From Streptomyces sp. NRRL WC-3742 (GTDB taxonomy: Bacteria; Actinomycetota; Actinomycetes; Streptomycetales; Streptomycetaceae): a stretch of 64,000 bases of DNA. The position numbers and the translations under genes are program-made. Position 1 is the stretch's first letter; the number at the start of each line of letters is the position of its first letter. The stretch spans positions 1 through 64,000 of the forward strand of contig NZ_JOCF01000067.1 in assembly GCF_000720635.1 (NCBI RefSeq). The letters are read 5' to 3'. The notes beneath the pieces were generated by a model. The model saw nothing but the letters and a program-made list of their open reading frames with translations. It was not told the DNA's origin and searched no databases. Shown one piece after another: positions 42,656 to 50,381 of this stretch.

Positions 42656-43423
42656 CTACGGGCGGCCGAGGCCCAGGGCCGTCATCGCGCCGCCGTCGAC
42701 GTTGACCAGCGCACCGGTCATGTACGCCGACTCGGGACCGGCCAGGAAGCGCACCACCTCGGCGATCTGCTCGACCGGGCCGAAGCGGCGCATCGGGATC
42801 TGCTTCCTGATGGACCGTCCGGTCTCGCCCTCGGTCAGGCCGGCCACCAGCTCGGTCGGGGAGAAACCGGGCAGCACCGCGTTGACCCGGATGCCGAACC
42901 GGGCCGACTCCATCGCGCAGCAGCGGGTGAAGGCGTTCACCGCGCCCTTGGAGGCCGCGTAGTTGGACTCGCCGATCCAGCCGCGCTCGCCCATCACGGA
43001 GGAGACGTTGACGACGACCCCGGACCCCTTGGCCATGAAGTGCGGCAGCACGGCCTTGGTGCAGTGGAAGACACCGCCGAAGTTGACCTTCATGGTGTCC
43101 AGCCAGTCGTCCATGCCCATGTTGTAGATCAGCGCGTCCTGGGCGATCCCGGCATTGTTGACCAGGATGTCCAGCCCGCCCAGCTCCTCGACGGTGCGGG
43201 CGACCATCGCCTGGGCGTCCTCCGCCTCGGCCACGTCGCCGGCGATCGCCACCGCCCGGCCGCCGGCCTCCTCGATCGCGCGGACCAGCTCCTTGGCGGG
43301 CCCCTCCGAGGCGCGGTAGTTCACCGCGACGGCGGCCCCGTCGGCCGCCAGGGCGCGGCAGACCGCCGCGCCGATGCCCCGTGACCCACCGGTCACCAGG
43401 GCCACCTGTCCGGCCAGCTTCAC
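42656..43423 (-). CDS. 3-oxoacyl-ACP reductase (FabG-like ketoreductase)
   Basis: This 255-residue SDR has cofactor loop VTGGSRGIGAAVCRALA, NNAG motif (LDILVNNAGIAQD) and catalytic Ser142, Tyr155 and Lys159 (NVSSVMGERGWIGESNYAAS K). VNAVLPGFSPTELVAGLTEG and AYMTGALVNVDGG complete the FabG signature. GTG 43423 (RBS GGAAGGAG) overlaps the upstream KS-CLF stop by 4 bases. It reduces the beta-ketoacyl-ACP with NADPH after each condensation. It is the only ketoreductase visible in the cluster. Confidence 0.95.
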   Translation of the reverse strand: MKLAGQVALVTGGSRGIGAAVCRALAADGAAVAVNYRASEGPAKELVRAIEEAGGRAVAIAGDVAEAEDAQAMVARTVEELGGLDILVNNAGIAQDALIYNMGMDDWLDTMKVNFGGVFHCTKAVLPHFMAKGSGVVVNVSSVMGERGWIGESNYAASKGAVNAFTRCCAMESARFGIRVNAVLPGFSPTELVAGLTEGETGRSIRKQIPMRRFGPVEQIAEVVRFLAGPESAYMTGALVNVDGGAMTALGLGRP

Positions 43424-45882
43424 CGGCTCTCTCCTTCCGTCAGGATCCGCGACTCGCGCGCGGTGGTTGCGGCGTCCGCGGCACGGACCGCCAGCGTGAT
43501 GTGGGTGCCGCCCAGCGAGGCGCTGTTGACGAGCGCGGGCGTGCCGTCGCCGGCGTGGAGCGCGAGGGCGGTGCAGAGCGCGCCGCCCACGCCCATCGGC
43601 TCGCCGAGGACGGTCTTGGGCGCGTGCAGCCTGAACGGCGCGGACGCGTTCAGCGCCGGGTCGGCCCGCAGCCGGGCGACCGCGGCCGTCTCCGCCCGGT
43701 CGGCCGCGGCGAGCCCGGCGGCCGCGAGCCAGATCTCGCCCACCCCCTGCGCCGCGGGCCCGGCGTCGAGCAGGGCGGCACGCATCGCCCGCTCCACCCC
43801 GCGGCCCCGGGCGTCCCACAGGCGCGCCCGGCTGGCGTCCGAGGCCATGCCGTACCCGAGCACCGTGCCGAGGACGCGCGCGCCCCGGGCCTCGGCCGTC
43901 GAGCGGCGCTCCAGCACCAGGGCGACGCTGCCCTCGGCGAGCAGGAACCGGCCGTCCGCCGCACCGCCGGCCCCGCGCGAGCTCGCCGCGCCGACCGCCG
44001 CGTAGGCGCGGGCCACCTGGGCGGTGAGCGTGTCGGTGGCCGTGGCGACCAGGACGTCGGCCCGGCCGGCCGCCAGCAGGTCGGCGGCATAGCCGATCGC
44101 CGCGGCCCCGCTGGCGTGGCCGACCGACACGGTCGACGTCGGTCCGCGCAGCCCCAGGTGGAGCGCGACCTGCCCGGCGGCCTGGTTGTAGACGGTGTTG
44201 GGGAAGACCGCAGGGTCGGCCGCGGCCGGCCCCTCCCCCAGCACCGGCACGGTGAAGCGTTCCATGGCCTCCATCGGCCCGGTCCCGGTGCCGAAGACCA
44301 CCCCGACGGTACGGGCCGCCTCGCCGCCGGGCTCGATGCCGGCCGCCTCCAGCGCCTTGGCCGTGGCCACCACGCTGAGCACGCCCAGCCGGTCCATCCG
44401 GCGCCTCGTGCGCCGGGCGAGGTACGGCTCCGGGTCGAGTTCGACCTGCCCCACCCGGACGCCGGCCAGCTCCCCGCCGGGCTCGCGCCGCGCGACGAAG
44501 TCCTGCCAGGCGGCCGACGGACCGTCGCCCGAGGGGCTGAGCACGCTGACCCCGGTGACCACCACCTCCTCGCGGCGCGGCGCGGGCGGGCGGTGGCGCA
44601 GCTGCGGCCGGGTCAGCACCAGCGCCGCGTTGGCGCCGCCGAAGGCGAAGTTGTTGGACAGTGCGGCGCCGGCCGTGATGGGCCGCGCGGTGTTCGGCAC
44701 GTAGTCCAGCGGGCAGGCCGCGTCCTGGGACCGGTAGCCGGCGGTCGGGGGTGCGATCTGCTCGGCCAGGGCGTTGGCCGTCACGATGGCCTCGACGGCC
44801 CCGGCCGCCCCCAGCAGGTGGCCGATCACCGACTTGGTGCTGCTGACCGGGATCGCGGCCGCCGTCCGCTCCCCGAGCGCCAGCCGGATCGCGCTGGTCT
44901 CCGCCGGGTCGTTCTTCGGGGTGCCGGTGCCGTGGCCGTTGATGTAGCCGATCTCGGACGCACCGAGCCCCGCGTGGCCGAGCGCGGCACGGATCGCGCC
45001 CGCCGCCCCGAGGCCCTCCGGGTGCGGCGCGGTGACGTGGTAGCCGTCCGCCGAGAGGCCGTAGCCGGCGACCTCGGCGAGCACGGTCAGCCCGTGCCGC
45101 TCGGCGAGGTCGGAGCGGACCAGCACCACCATGCCGCTGCCCTCGCCGAGCGAGAGCCCCTGCCGCTCGGCCGAGTACGGCGCGGCGGGCTCGGGCGAGA
45201 GCGACTGCAGGGAGTTGAAGCCGGCGAGGACGACGTCGGAGAGCGCGTCGCTGCCGCCGGCCAGCACCGCGTCGGCCCGGCCCTGGCGCAGCAGGTCCGC
45301 GGCCCAGCCGATGGCGTTGGCACCGGAGGCGCAGGCCGTGTTGACCGCGAGCACCGGGCCGCGCAGCCGGAACGCCGCGGCCACCGCCTCGGCGAGGGCC
45401 TGCGGGGTGACCAGCGCGGGCAGCCGGCGGTCGGGCAGGGCGCCGGAGGCGTCGGCGGCCAGCCACTCGCGGGCGGAGAGCAGCCCGGCGTTGCAGGTGC
45501 CCAGCACGACGGCGAAGCGGTCGGGGTCGACCAGGCCCGCCGGCAGTGCGGCCATCGCCTCCTCGGCGGCGACCAGGGCCAGGTCGATGGCGCGCTCGCG
45601 GAAGCCGTCCGGGCGGCGGTAGGCGCCGCGCGGCCGGACGGGCACGCCGACCTCGCCGCCCAGTTTCGTGCTCAGCCCGTCCATGGACAGGCCCTGGACC
45701 TGCTGGATCGCGACCCGGCCGGCCCGGGCGCCGTCCCAGAGGGCGGCCGCGCCGGCGCCCTGCGCGGTGATCGCGCCGGTGGCGACGATGGCGACGCCCG
45801 CCGCGCGGTTCTCGTGAAGGTCGTCCTCGTGCTGGTGGTTCCCGTGGTCCGGGCGGACGGGGGTGGTGATCGGATCGGACAT
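43420..45882 (-). CDS. Single-chain ketosynthase-chain length factor fusion
   Basis: This 820-residue protein has two complete KAS II-fold halves joined by a short Arg/Pro linker (about residues 425-437). The first half keeps the full triad: Cys184 in VNTACASGANAIG, His317 in NGHGTGTPKNDPAE, and Lys350/His355 in STKSVIGHLLGAAG. The second half starts at EEVVVTGVSVLSPSGDG. It has His589 at the Cys position (SVGHASGAAAIGYAADLL) and lacks the HGTGT motif (AAAGLAAADRAET instead), so it is CLF-like. In type II PKSs the two are separate subunits; here they are one chain. ATG 45882 has GAGGAGG in front. It probably sets chain length for the reduced chain. Confidence 0.93.
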   Translation of the reverse strand: MSDPITTPVRPDHGNHQHEDDLHENRAAGVAIVATGAITAQGAGAAALWDGARAGRVAIQQVQGLSMDGLSTKLGGEVGVPVRPRGAYRRPDGFRERAIDLALVAAEEAMAALPAGLVDPDRFAVVLGTCNAGLLSAREWLAADASGALPDRRLPALVTPQALAEAVAAAFRLRGPVLAVNTACASGANAIGWAADLLRQGRADAVLAGGSDALSDVVLAGFNSLQSLSPEPAAPYSAERQGLSLGEGSGMVVLVRSDLAERHGLTVLAEVAGYGLSADGYHVTAPHPEGLGAAGAIRAALGHAGLGASEIGYINGHGTGTPKNDPAETSAIRLALGERTAAAIPVSSTKSVIGHLLGAAGAVEAIVTANALAEQIAPPTAGYRSQDAACPLDYVPNTARPITAGAALSNNFAFGGANAALVLTRPQLRHRPPAPRREEVVVTGVSVLSPSGDGPSAAWQDFVARREPGGELAGVRVGQVELDPEPYLARRTRRRMDRLGVLSVVATAKALEAAGIEPGGEAARTVGVVFGTGTGPMEAMERFTVPVLGEGPAAADPAVFPNTVYNQAAGQVALHLGLRGPTSTVSVGHASGAAAIGYAADLLAAGRADVLVATATDTLTAQVARAYAAVGAASSRGAGGAADGRFLLAEGSVALVLERRSTAEARGARVLGTVLGYGMASDASRARLWDARGRGVERAMRAALLDAGPAAQGVGEIWLAAAGLAAADRAETAAVARLRADPALNASAPFRLHAPKTVLGEPMGVGGALCTALALHAGDGTPALVNSASLGGTHITLAVRAADAATTARESRILTEGESR

Positions 45883-46172
45883 CACTCGGGCCCTCCTCGG
45901 GTCCCGGTACTGCGGGCTCGGGGCAGGTCCGCGGGGCGGCGGCCCTGTGCCGTACGCCCGGCCTGCTGCTGTCTCGGGTCTCGCGCGCCGTGCCAGCCGA
46001 TCGCCGTCAGCACCAGCTCCACGGGCGACAGCCATGCCTGACGTTCCTTCATCGACGGCGGCGCCGGGGCCGGGGCGGGGGCGGGCCCGTCGACCGGGAT
46101 CCACCGGGCCTCGGGGCGGCCGGGCCGGCCGTGCCTGGCGGAGCGCGTGGTGGAGCGCGTGGTGGTGCTCAT
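45882..46172 (-). CDS. Small conserved-position protein of unknown function (96 aa)
   Basis: A 96-residue frame from ATG 46172, with GGAGGAGAG directly in front, fits exactly between two KS genes. Its start overlaps the upstream KS stop by 4 bases (ATGA), and its stop shares one base with the downstream KS-CLF start (TGATG). The N-terminus is Thr/Arg-rich (MSTTTRSTTRSARHGRPG). Then come a Pro/Ala run (VDGPAPAPAPAPPS) and MKERQAWLSPVELVLTAIGW, a possible amphipathic helix; the tail is Arg-rich. It has no known domain. Tight coupling on both sides argues that it is a real gene. Confidence 0.75.
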   Translation of the reverse strand: MSTTTRSTTRSARHGRPGRPEARWIPVDGPAPAPAPAPPSMKERQAWLSPVELVLTAIGWHGARDPRQQQAGRTAQGRRPADLPRARSTGTRGGPE

Positions 46173-47488
46173 CTCTCCTCCGGGTCGCTCAGGACCAGCG
46201 CCACCTGCTGCCCCTCCAGGCCGCGGGCGATCGCCACGGTGTGGCGCAGCCGCAGCTCCCGGGCCTCGCGCGGCACCCAGTCCAGGGCCCGGCACTCCTG
46301 GTCCGGCCGGTCGAGGTTGAGCGTGGGCGGCACCGCGCCGGCGTCCAAGGCCAGGGCGCAGACCGCGACGTTGAGCGCGCCCGCGCCGGCCACCAGGTGC
46401 CCGGTGGCGGGCTTGACGCTGCTGGCCACGGCCGTGCTCCCCGGCCCGAACACCCGGGCCAGCGCCCGGCTCTCGCTCCGGTCGCCCAGCCGCGTCCCGC
46501 AGCCGTGCGCGGCGACGTAGGAGACCTCCGCGGCGGGCACCCGGGCCGTGTCGAGGGCCCGTTCGACGGCGGCGGCGAGCGGGCCGCCGTCCGGCTCGGG
46601 GGTGATCAGGCCGCCGCCGTCGCGGGTGGCGGCCGTGCCGCGGATCTCCGCGTACACGGTCGCGCCCCGGCGGCGGGCGGCGTCGAGGTCCTCCAGCACC
46701 AGGAAGGCCGCGCCGTCGCCGAGCACCGAGCCGCTGCGCTCCTCGTCGTACGGGCGGAACACCCGCTCGGCGGGCAGGTCGGCCGTGGCGAGCACGCCGA
46801 GGCCGTCCATCCTGGTCATGCTCCACCAGGAGGCGGCGTCGTCCGCGCCGCCGGCCAGCGCCACCCGGCACTCGCCGGCGCGGACGGCCCGGTAGGCGCG
46901 GGCGATGGCGGCGGCGCCGGCGTCGGAGGTGCCGTGGAAGTAGGCGTTGGGGCCCTTGAAGCCGTGCGCGTGGGAGAGGTGGAACAGCGCCGCCGACTGC
47001 AGGCCCTCCACGTAGTACAGCGGGTGGAAGGCGGAGGTCATCCGCTCGCCGAGGAGGCGGAAGTCGGCCCGGCCCTGCTCGTCGCGGGCCGCGAGACTGC
47101 CGCTGAGCAGGTGCTCCGGGTTGGAGATCTCCTTGTTGCCGCCGACGAACAGGCCAGCCCGCTCCGGGTCGTAGCCGGCCCCGGCGAGGCCGGTCGGGCC
47201 GGTCAGGCCGGCGTCCGCCATGGCGAGGGCGGCTCCGGCGATCGCCAGGTGGTCGTTGCGGGTGGTCATCCGCAGCGACCGGCGGTCGGCGTAGCGCTGG
47301 GGGCGGAAGCCGGGGAGCTCGGCGGCGTGGCGGGTGATCAGCGCGGACGCGTCGTAGCCGCGGATCGGGCCGATGCCGCTGCGGCCCTCCAGCAGGCCCT
47401 TCCAGGTCTCGGCACCGCCCTCGCCGAGGGCGGTGAGCAGCCCGACGCCGGTGACGGCGACCCGGCGGCCCGGCCGGTGCGGGTTCAC
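46169..47488 (-). CDS. Ketosynthase homologue with Ser in place of the catalytic Cys
   Basis: This 439-residue KAS II-fold protein has landmarks VAVTGVGLLTALGEGGAETW, ERSGSVLGDGAAFLVLEDLD and VAAHGCGTRLGDRSESRALA. The His of HGCGT and the Lys/His of SSVKPATGHLVAGAG are kept, but the nucleophile region reads YFHGTSDAGAAAIARAY, with Ser188 where STACSSGAH has Cys. It therefore cannot form the normal Cys thioester. It may be a decarboxylase, an acyltransferase or a chain-length-factor-type partner of the following KS. GTG 47488 overlaps the dehydratase stop by 4 bases. Confidence 0.9.
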   Translation of the reverse strand: MNPHRPGRRVAVTGVGLLTALGEGGAETWKGLLEGRSGIGPIRGYDASALITRHAAELPGFRPQRYADRRSLRMTTRNDHLAIAGAALAMADAGLTGPTGLAGAGYDPERAGLFVGGNKEISNPEHLLSGSLAARDEQGRADFRLLGERMTSAFHPLYYVEGLQSAALFHLSHAHGFKGPNAYFHGTSDAGAAAIARAYRAVRAGECRVALAGGADDAASWWSMTRMDGLGVLATADLPAERVFRPYDEERSGSVLGDGAAFLVLEDLDAARRRGATVYAEIRGTAATRDGGGLITPEPDGGPLAAAVERALDTARVPAAEVSYVAAHGCGTRLGDRSESRALARVFGPGSTAVASSVKPATGHLVAGAGALNVAVCALALDAGAVPPTLNLDRPDQECRALDWVPREARELRLRHTVAIARGLEGQQVALVLSDPEER

Positions 47489-47931
47489 GCCCCCACCCCG
47501 CCGATGCTGCTCAGCGCCGGGACGCGGCCGCTGACCCGGGCGAGCCGGACCTCGCGCACGGTGGTGACGGTGCGGCCGTCGACGGTGACGGTGGCCGTGC
47601 CGCGGATCGTGTCCGCGGTGGCCTCGGTGACCGTGAAGTCGACGATCATCCGGTCGCCCGGCTCGACGTAGCGCCGGTAGCGGATCCGGGAGACCGCGGT
47701 GAGCGTCCACTCGCCGGCACCGGCCGCGAGCCGGGCGGTCTCGGCGACGTCGTCGAGGATCATCACCCCGGGCAGCACCGGGAAGCGCGGGAAGTGCGTG
47801 GCGAACAGGGCGAGGGTACCGGGGACGTTGCGGCCCGCGACCGCGCGCAGCCCGGGGATGCGTTCGAGCACCTCGTCCATCCGGTGCGGCGGTTCCTGCG
47901 GGACGTCGTACAGCTGGGGTGCGGTGCTCAC
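47485..47931 (-). CDS. FabZ/FabA-like 3-hydroxyacyl-ACP dehydratase
   Basis: This 148-residue hotdog protein has the dehydratase motif THFPRFPVLPGVMILDDVAE. Catalytic His46 and the acidic residue 14 positions later is Asp60, as in FabA, rather than the Glu of FabZ. Later strands are AVSRIRYRRYVEPGDRMIVD and GTATVTVDGRTVTTVREV. It would remove water from the 3-hydroxyacyl-ACP to give a trans double bond. GTG 47931 follows AGGAGG and overlaps the upstream KS stop (GTGA). It is embedded between two KS genes. Confidence 0.9.
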   Translation of the reverse strand: MSTAPQLYDVPQEPPHRMDEVLERIPGLRAVAGRNVPGTLALFATHFPRFPVLPGVMILDDVAETARLAAGAGEWTLTAVSRIRYRRYVEPGDRMIVDFTVTEATADTIRGTATVTVDGRTVTTVREVRLARVSGRVPALSSIGGVGA

Positions 47932-49217
47932 GATTCCTCCTGGGCTGGCAGGGGCTCCGGGGCCGGGCCGGGTGCGCTGACCACGAAGCAGGCGTTGGTG
48001 CCGCCGAAGGCGAAGGCGTTCACCAGCGCGGCACGGACCTGCCGGGTGCGGAAGCGGTTCGGGACGTAGTCGAGGTCGAGCTTGGGATCGGGGTGGTCGA
48101 GGTTGACGGTGGGCGGGACGACGCCCTCGCGCAGCGCACCGAGCGCGGCGACCAGGTTGACCCCGGCGGCGGCCGAGGTGAGGTGTCCGGTCATCGACTT
48201 GGGCGAGCTGACGAGCAGTTCGTGGGCGTGCTCCCGGAACACCTCCTTGATCGCGACGGTCTCGCTGAGGTCGTTGCCGGGGGTGCTCGTGCCGTGCGCG
48301 ACGACGTAGTCGATCCCGTCCGGTCCGAGCCCGGACTCTTCGAGCGCGTCCCGCATGGCCGCGACGGCGCCGCCGCCGTCCGGCGGGGAGTCGGTGATCC
48401 GGTAGGCGTTCAGGGAGGATCCGTAGCCCGCCAGTTCCGCGTGGATGCGGGCACCGCGGGCGACGGCGGCGTCCCAGTCCTCCAGGACGGCGAAGACCGC
48501 GCCCTCGCCGAGCACGAAGCCCGAGCGTTCGGCGTCGAAGGGCCGGGAGGCGCGCTCCGGCTCGTCGTTCCAGCGGTCGGTGAGCGCACCGAGCAGGGAG
48601 AAGCCGACCACGTCCATCCAGGTGGTCAGGGCGTCGAAGCCGCCGGCGACCATCAGCGTGGCCTCGCCCTCCTGGATCGCCCGGTATGCCTCGCCGATGG
48701 CGTGCGCGGCGCCGGCGCAGGCGGTGCTCAGGCTCAGCATCGGCCCGCGGGCGCCGGCCGCCTCCGCCACGGCCCTGGTGCCGAGGTTCTGGTTGCGCCG
48801 CAGCACGTCCACCGGGGCCTGCCGGTACAGGTCGTGGTAGCCGCTGGACTCCAACTGGTGCGACATGTCGACCAGTTCCTGCAGTTCCGGACGGCCGACG
48901 GTGCCCGCCACGGCCACTCCGCGCCGGTACGGGTCGGTGGCGGCCTCCCAGCCGCCGGCGGAGCGCAGCGCCTCGCGGGCGGCGGCCGCGGCGAACAGCG
49001 CGGCCCGGGAGAGGTGGCGCCGCTCGCGGGCCGGGCCGGCCGAGGCCGGGTCGAAGTCCCGGACCTGGCCGGCGATGCGCACCGGCATGGTCGACGCGTC
49101 GAAGGTCTCCAGCGGGCCCACTCCGCTGCGGCCCGCGACCAGGGCCCGCCAGGTGGTCCCGGCGTCGTTGCCGAGCGGGGTGACGGCGCCGATCCCGGTG
49201 ACGGCGACCCGGTTCAC
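47928..49217 (-). CDS. Beta-ketoacyl-ACP synthase II-type ketosynthase (complete)
   Basis: This 429-residue ketosynthase has an intact triad: Cys167 in LSLSTACAGAAHAIG, His308 in VVAHGTSTPGNDLSE, and Lys340/His345 in SSPKSMTGHLTSAAAG. The N-terminus VNRVAVTGIGAVTPLGNDAG and C-terminal VNAFAFGGTNACFVV are typical of FabF. It would catalyse chain extension with malonyl-ACP, either together with the following Ser-type homologue as a second KS/CLF-like pair or for priming. GTG 49217 overlaps the dehydratase stop by 4 bases. Confidence 0.94.
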   Translation of the reverse strand: MNRVAVTGIGAVTPLGNDAGTTWRALVAGRSGVGPLETFDASTMPVRIAGQVRDFDPASAGPARERRHLSRAALFAAAAAREALRSAGGWEAATDPYRRGVAVAGTVGRPELQELVDMSHQLESSGYHDLYRQAPVDVLRRNQNLGTRAVAEAAGARGPMLSLSTACAGAAHAIGEAYRAIQEGEATLMVAGGFDALTTWMDVVGFSLLGALTDRWNDEPERASRPFDAERSGFVLGEGAVFAVLEDWDAAVARGARIHAELAGYGSSLNAYRITDSPPDGGGAVAAMRDALEESGLGPDGIDYVVAHGTSTPGNDLSETVAIKEVFREHAHELLVSSPKSMTGHLTSAAAGVNLVAALGALREGVVPPTVNLDHPDPKLDLDYVPNRFRTRQVRAALVNAFAFGGTNACFVVSAPGPAPEPLPAQEES

Positions 49218-49678
49218 CGCGCACCCGCCACTTCGGGCAGGCCGCGGGTGAGGCGGCGCTCGAGCAGCCGGGTGGCCTCCAGGTCCTCCAGTTCGTCGGC
49301 GGGCAGCAGCGCGCACATGATCGCCTCGGCGGTCATCACCGGGCGGCCGCCGACGGTGGCGGTGCCGCTGAGGACGGCCGTCTCGTCGTTCAACGACTCG
49401 ACGGTGCCGACCAGTTCGAGGACGTCTCCGGGGCGGACGGGGCCGTGGAAGGAGACGTTGTCGACCGAGAGCAGCGCCGCCCGGCGGCGCAGGTCGGTGG
49501 TGATCAGGATGAGCCAGGTGCCGGCCTGGCAGAGCGCCTCCAGGACCAGCGGGGCGGGCATCTCCGGGCCCCGGCCGGTGTCCCGCCAGTGGTCCTCCAG
49601 CCGGGAGGTCACCTTGCGGGCGCGGACGGCTCGGCCCGGTTCCAGGGCGTCGATCCGGTCGATGAGATGGAAGCGCAT
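49214..49678 (-). CDS. Hotdog-fold dehydratase-like protein
   Basis: This 154-residue protein resembles FabZ-type proteins: MRFHLIDRIDALEPGRAVRA, PLVLEALCQAGTWLILITTD, LLSVDNVSFHGPVRPGDVLE and GRPVMTAEAIMCALLP. Glu47 aligns with the catalytic Glu, but the nearest His (His30) is 17 rather than 14 residues before it and the HFPxxPxxPG box is not kept (DTGRGPEMPAP). It may be a partner subunit of the other dehydratase or use a shifted His. ATG 49678 is preferred (GAAGG 6 bases before). GTG 49684 would overlap the PPTase stop. Confidence 0.8.
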   Translation of the reverse strand: MRFHLIDRIDALEPGRAVRARKVTSRLEDHWRDTGRGPEMPAPLVLEALCQAGTWLILITTDLRRRAALLSVDNVSFHGPVRPGDVLELVGTVESLNDETAVLSGTATVGGRPVMTAEAIMCALLPADELEDLEATRLLERRLTRGLPEVAGAR

Positions 49679-49680
49679 GG

Positions 49681-50190
49681 TCACCCTTCGTCGTGCGCGG
49701 TGTCCCGGGCGGGGTTGTCGTGGGTCGGGCCGTCGTGGGTCGGACCGGTGCCGGTCGGGCCGGTGTCGGTCGCGCCGGTGTCGGTCGCGCCGTCCCCGAC
49801 GGGGCGGCCGTCCTCGGCCGGCAGCAGGACGGCCTGGGCGACGGCGTAGCCGCCGGTGTGCGAGAGGGAGAGCTGGGCGCCGGCCCAGCCCGCCCGGTGG
49901 CAGTGCCGTGCGGTGACACCGCTCAGCCGCACCCGCGGAGGCCCGAACGGGGCGGAGACCACCTCGACGTCCGTCCATGCCTGCCCCGGGCCCAGTCCGG
50001 TCCCGAGGGCCTTGAGCACGGCCTCCTTGGCGGCGAACCGGGCGGCGAGGTGGGCCGCCCGGTTGCGCCTGCCCTCGCAGTAGCCGAGTTCGCCCTCGGT
50101 GAAGATGTCCCGCTCCGCGCCGGTGTTCCGGGCGAGCAGGCTGTCCAGCCGGTCGATCTCCACCAGGTCCACCCCAATGGCGATTCGCAC
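49681..50190 (-). CDS. Holo-ACP synthase-type phosphopantetheinyl transferase
   Basis: This 169-residue protein has AcpS motifs IGVDLVEIDRLDSLLARNTG (Asp8), HLAARFAAKEAVLKALGTGL (Glu and Lys) and QLSLSHTGGYAVAQAVLL. It transfers the phosphopantetheine arm from CoA to Ser39 of the operon ACP. GTG 50190 follows GGAGGGGG. The catalytic core ends near residue 125. A low-complexity tail of repeated five-residue units (TDTGA, TDTGP, THDGP) follows, encoded by short tandem DNA repeats (about 49715-49800). It is the first gene of the minus-strand operon, which suggests a dedicated activation step. Confidence 0.93.
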   Translation of the reverse strand: MRIAIGVDLVEIDRLDSLLARNTGAERDIFTEGELGYCEGRRNRAAHLAARFAAKEAVLKALGTGLGPGQAWTDVEVVSAPFGPPRVRLSGVTARHCHRAGWAGAQLSLSHTGGYAVAQAVLLPAEDGRPVGDGATDTGATDTGPTGTGPTHDGPTHDNPARDTAHDEG

Positions 50191-50381
50191 GCCGGGTCCC
50201 CCTCCCGTCGGTGCGCCGCACGGTGGGCGGCGGCGCTGCATCAGGACAGATACGGCGGTGCGTGCGGCGGATACAGCCGGATCCGGATCCACGGGCGGGC
50301 GCGCCGGTGTATCCGCGGGCCTCCGACGCCGATCTGCTCGGGGAGACGGCATCACACCGACCACCCATCGGGAGCGGCGAC
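50191..50381. promoter_or_regulatory. Divergent promoter with CGGATACA/TGTATCCG pair
   Basis: GCGGATACA at 50267-50275 and its inverted form TGTATCCGC at 50308-50316 lie about 40 bp apart centre to centre, between the PPTase operon and the ABC1 kinase gene. The same pair occurs in the divergent promoter at 57259-57480. It is a likely operator controlling both directions. Confidence 0.6.

Noticed and set aside
39249..50190. The operon as the housekeeping fatty-acid synthase
   Set aside because: The housekeeping set has fabD-fabH-acpP-fabF order with a normal FabH and a short ACP. Here KASIII lacks its triad, the ACP is long, and KS-CLF-type and tailoring genes surround it.
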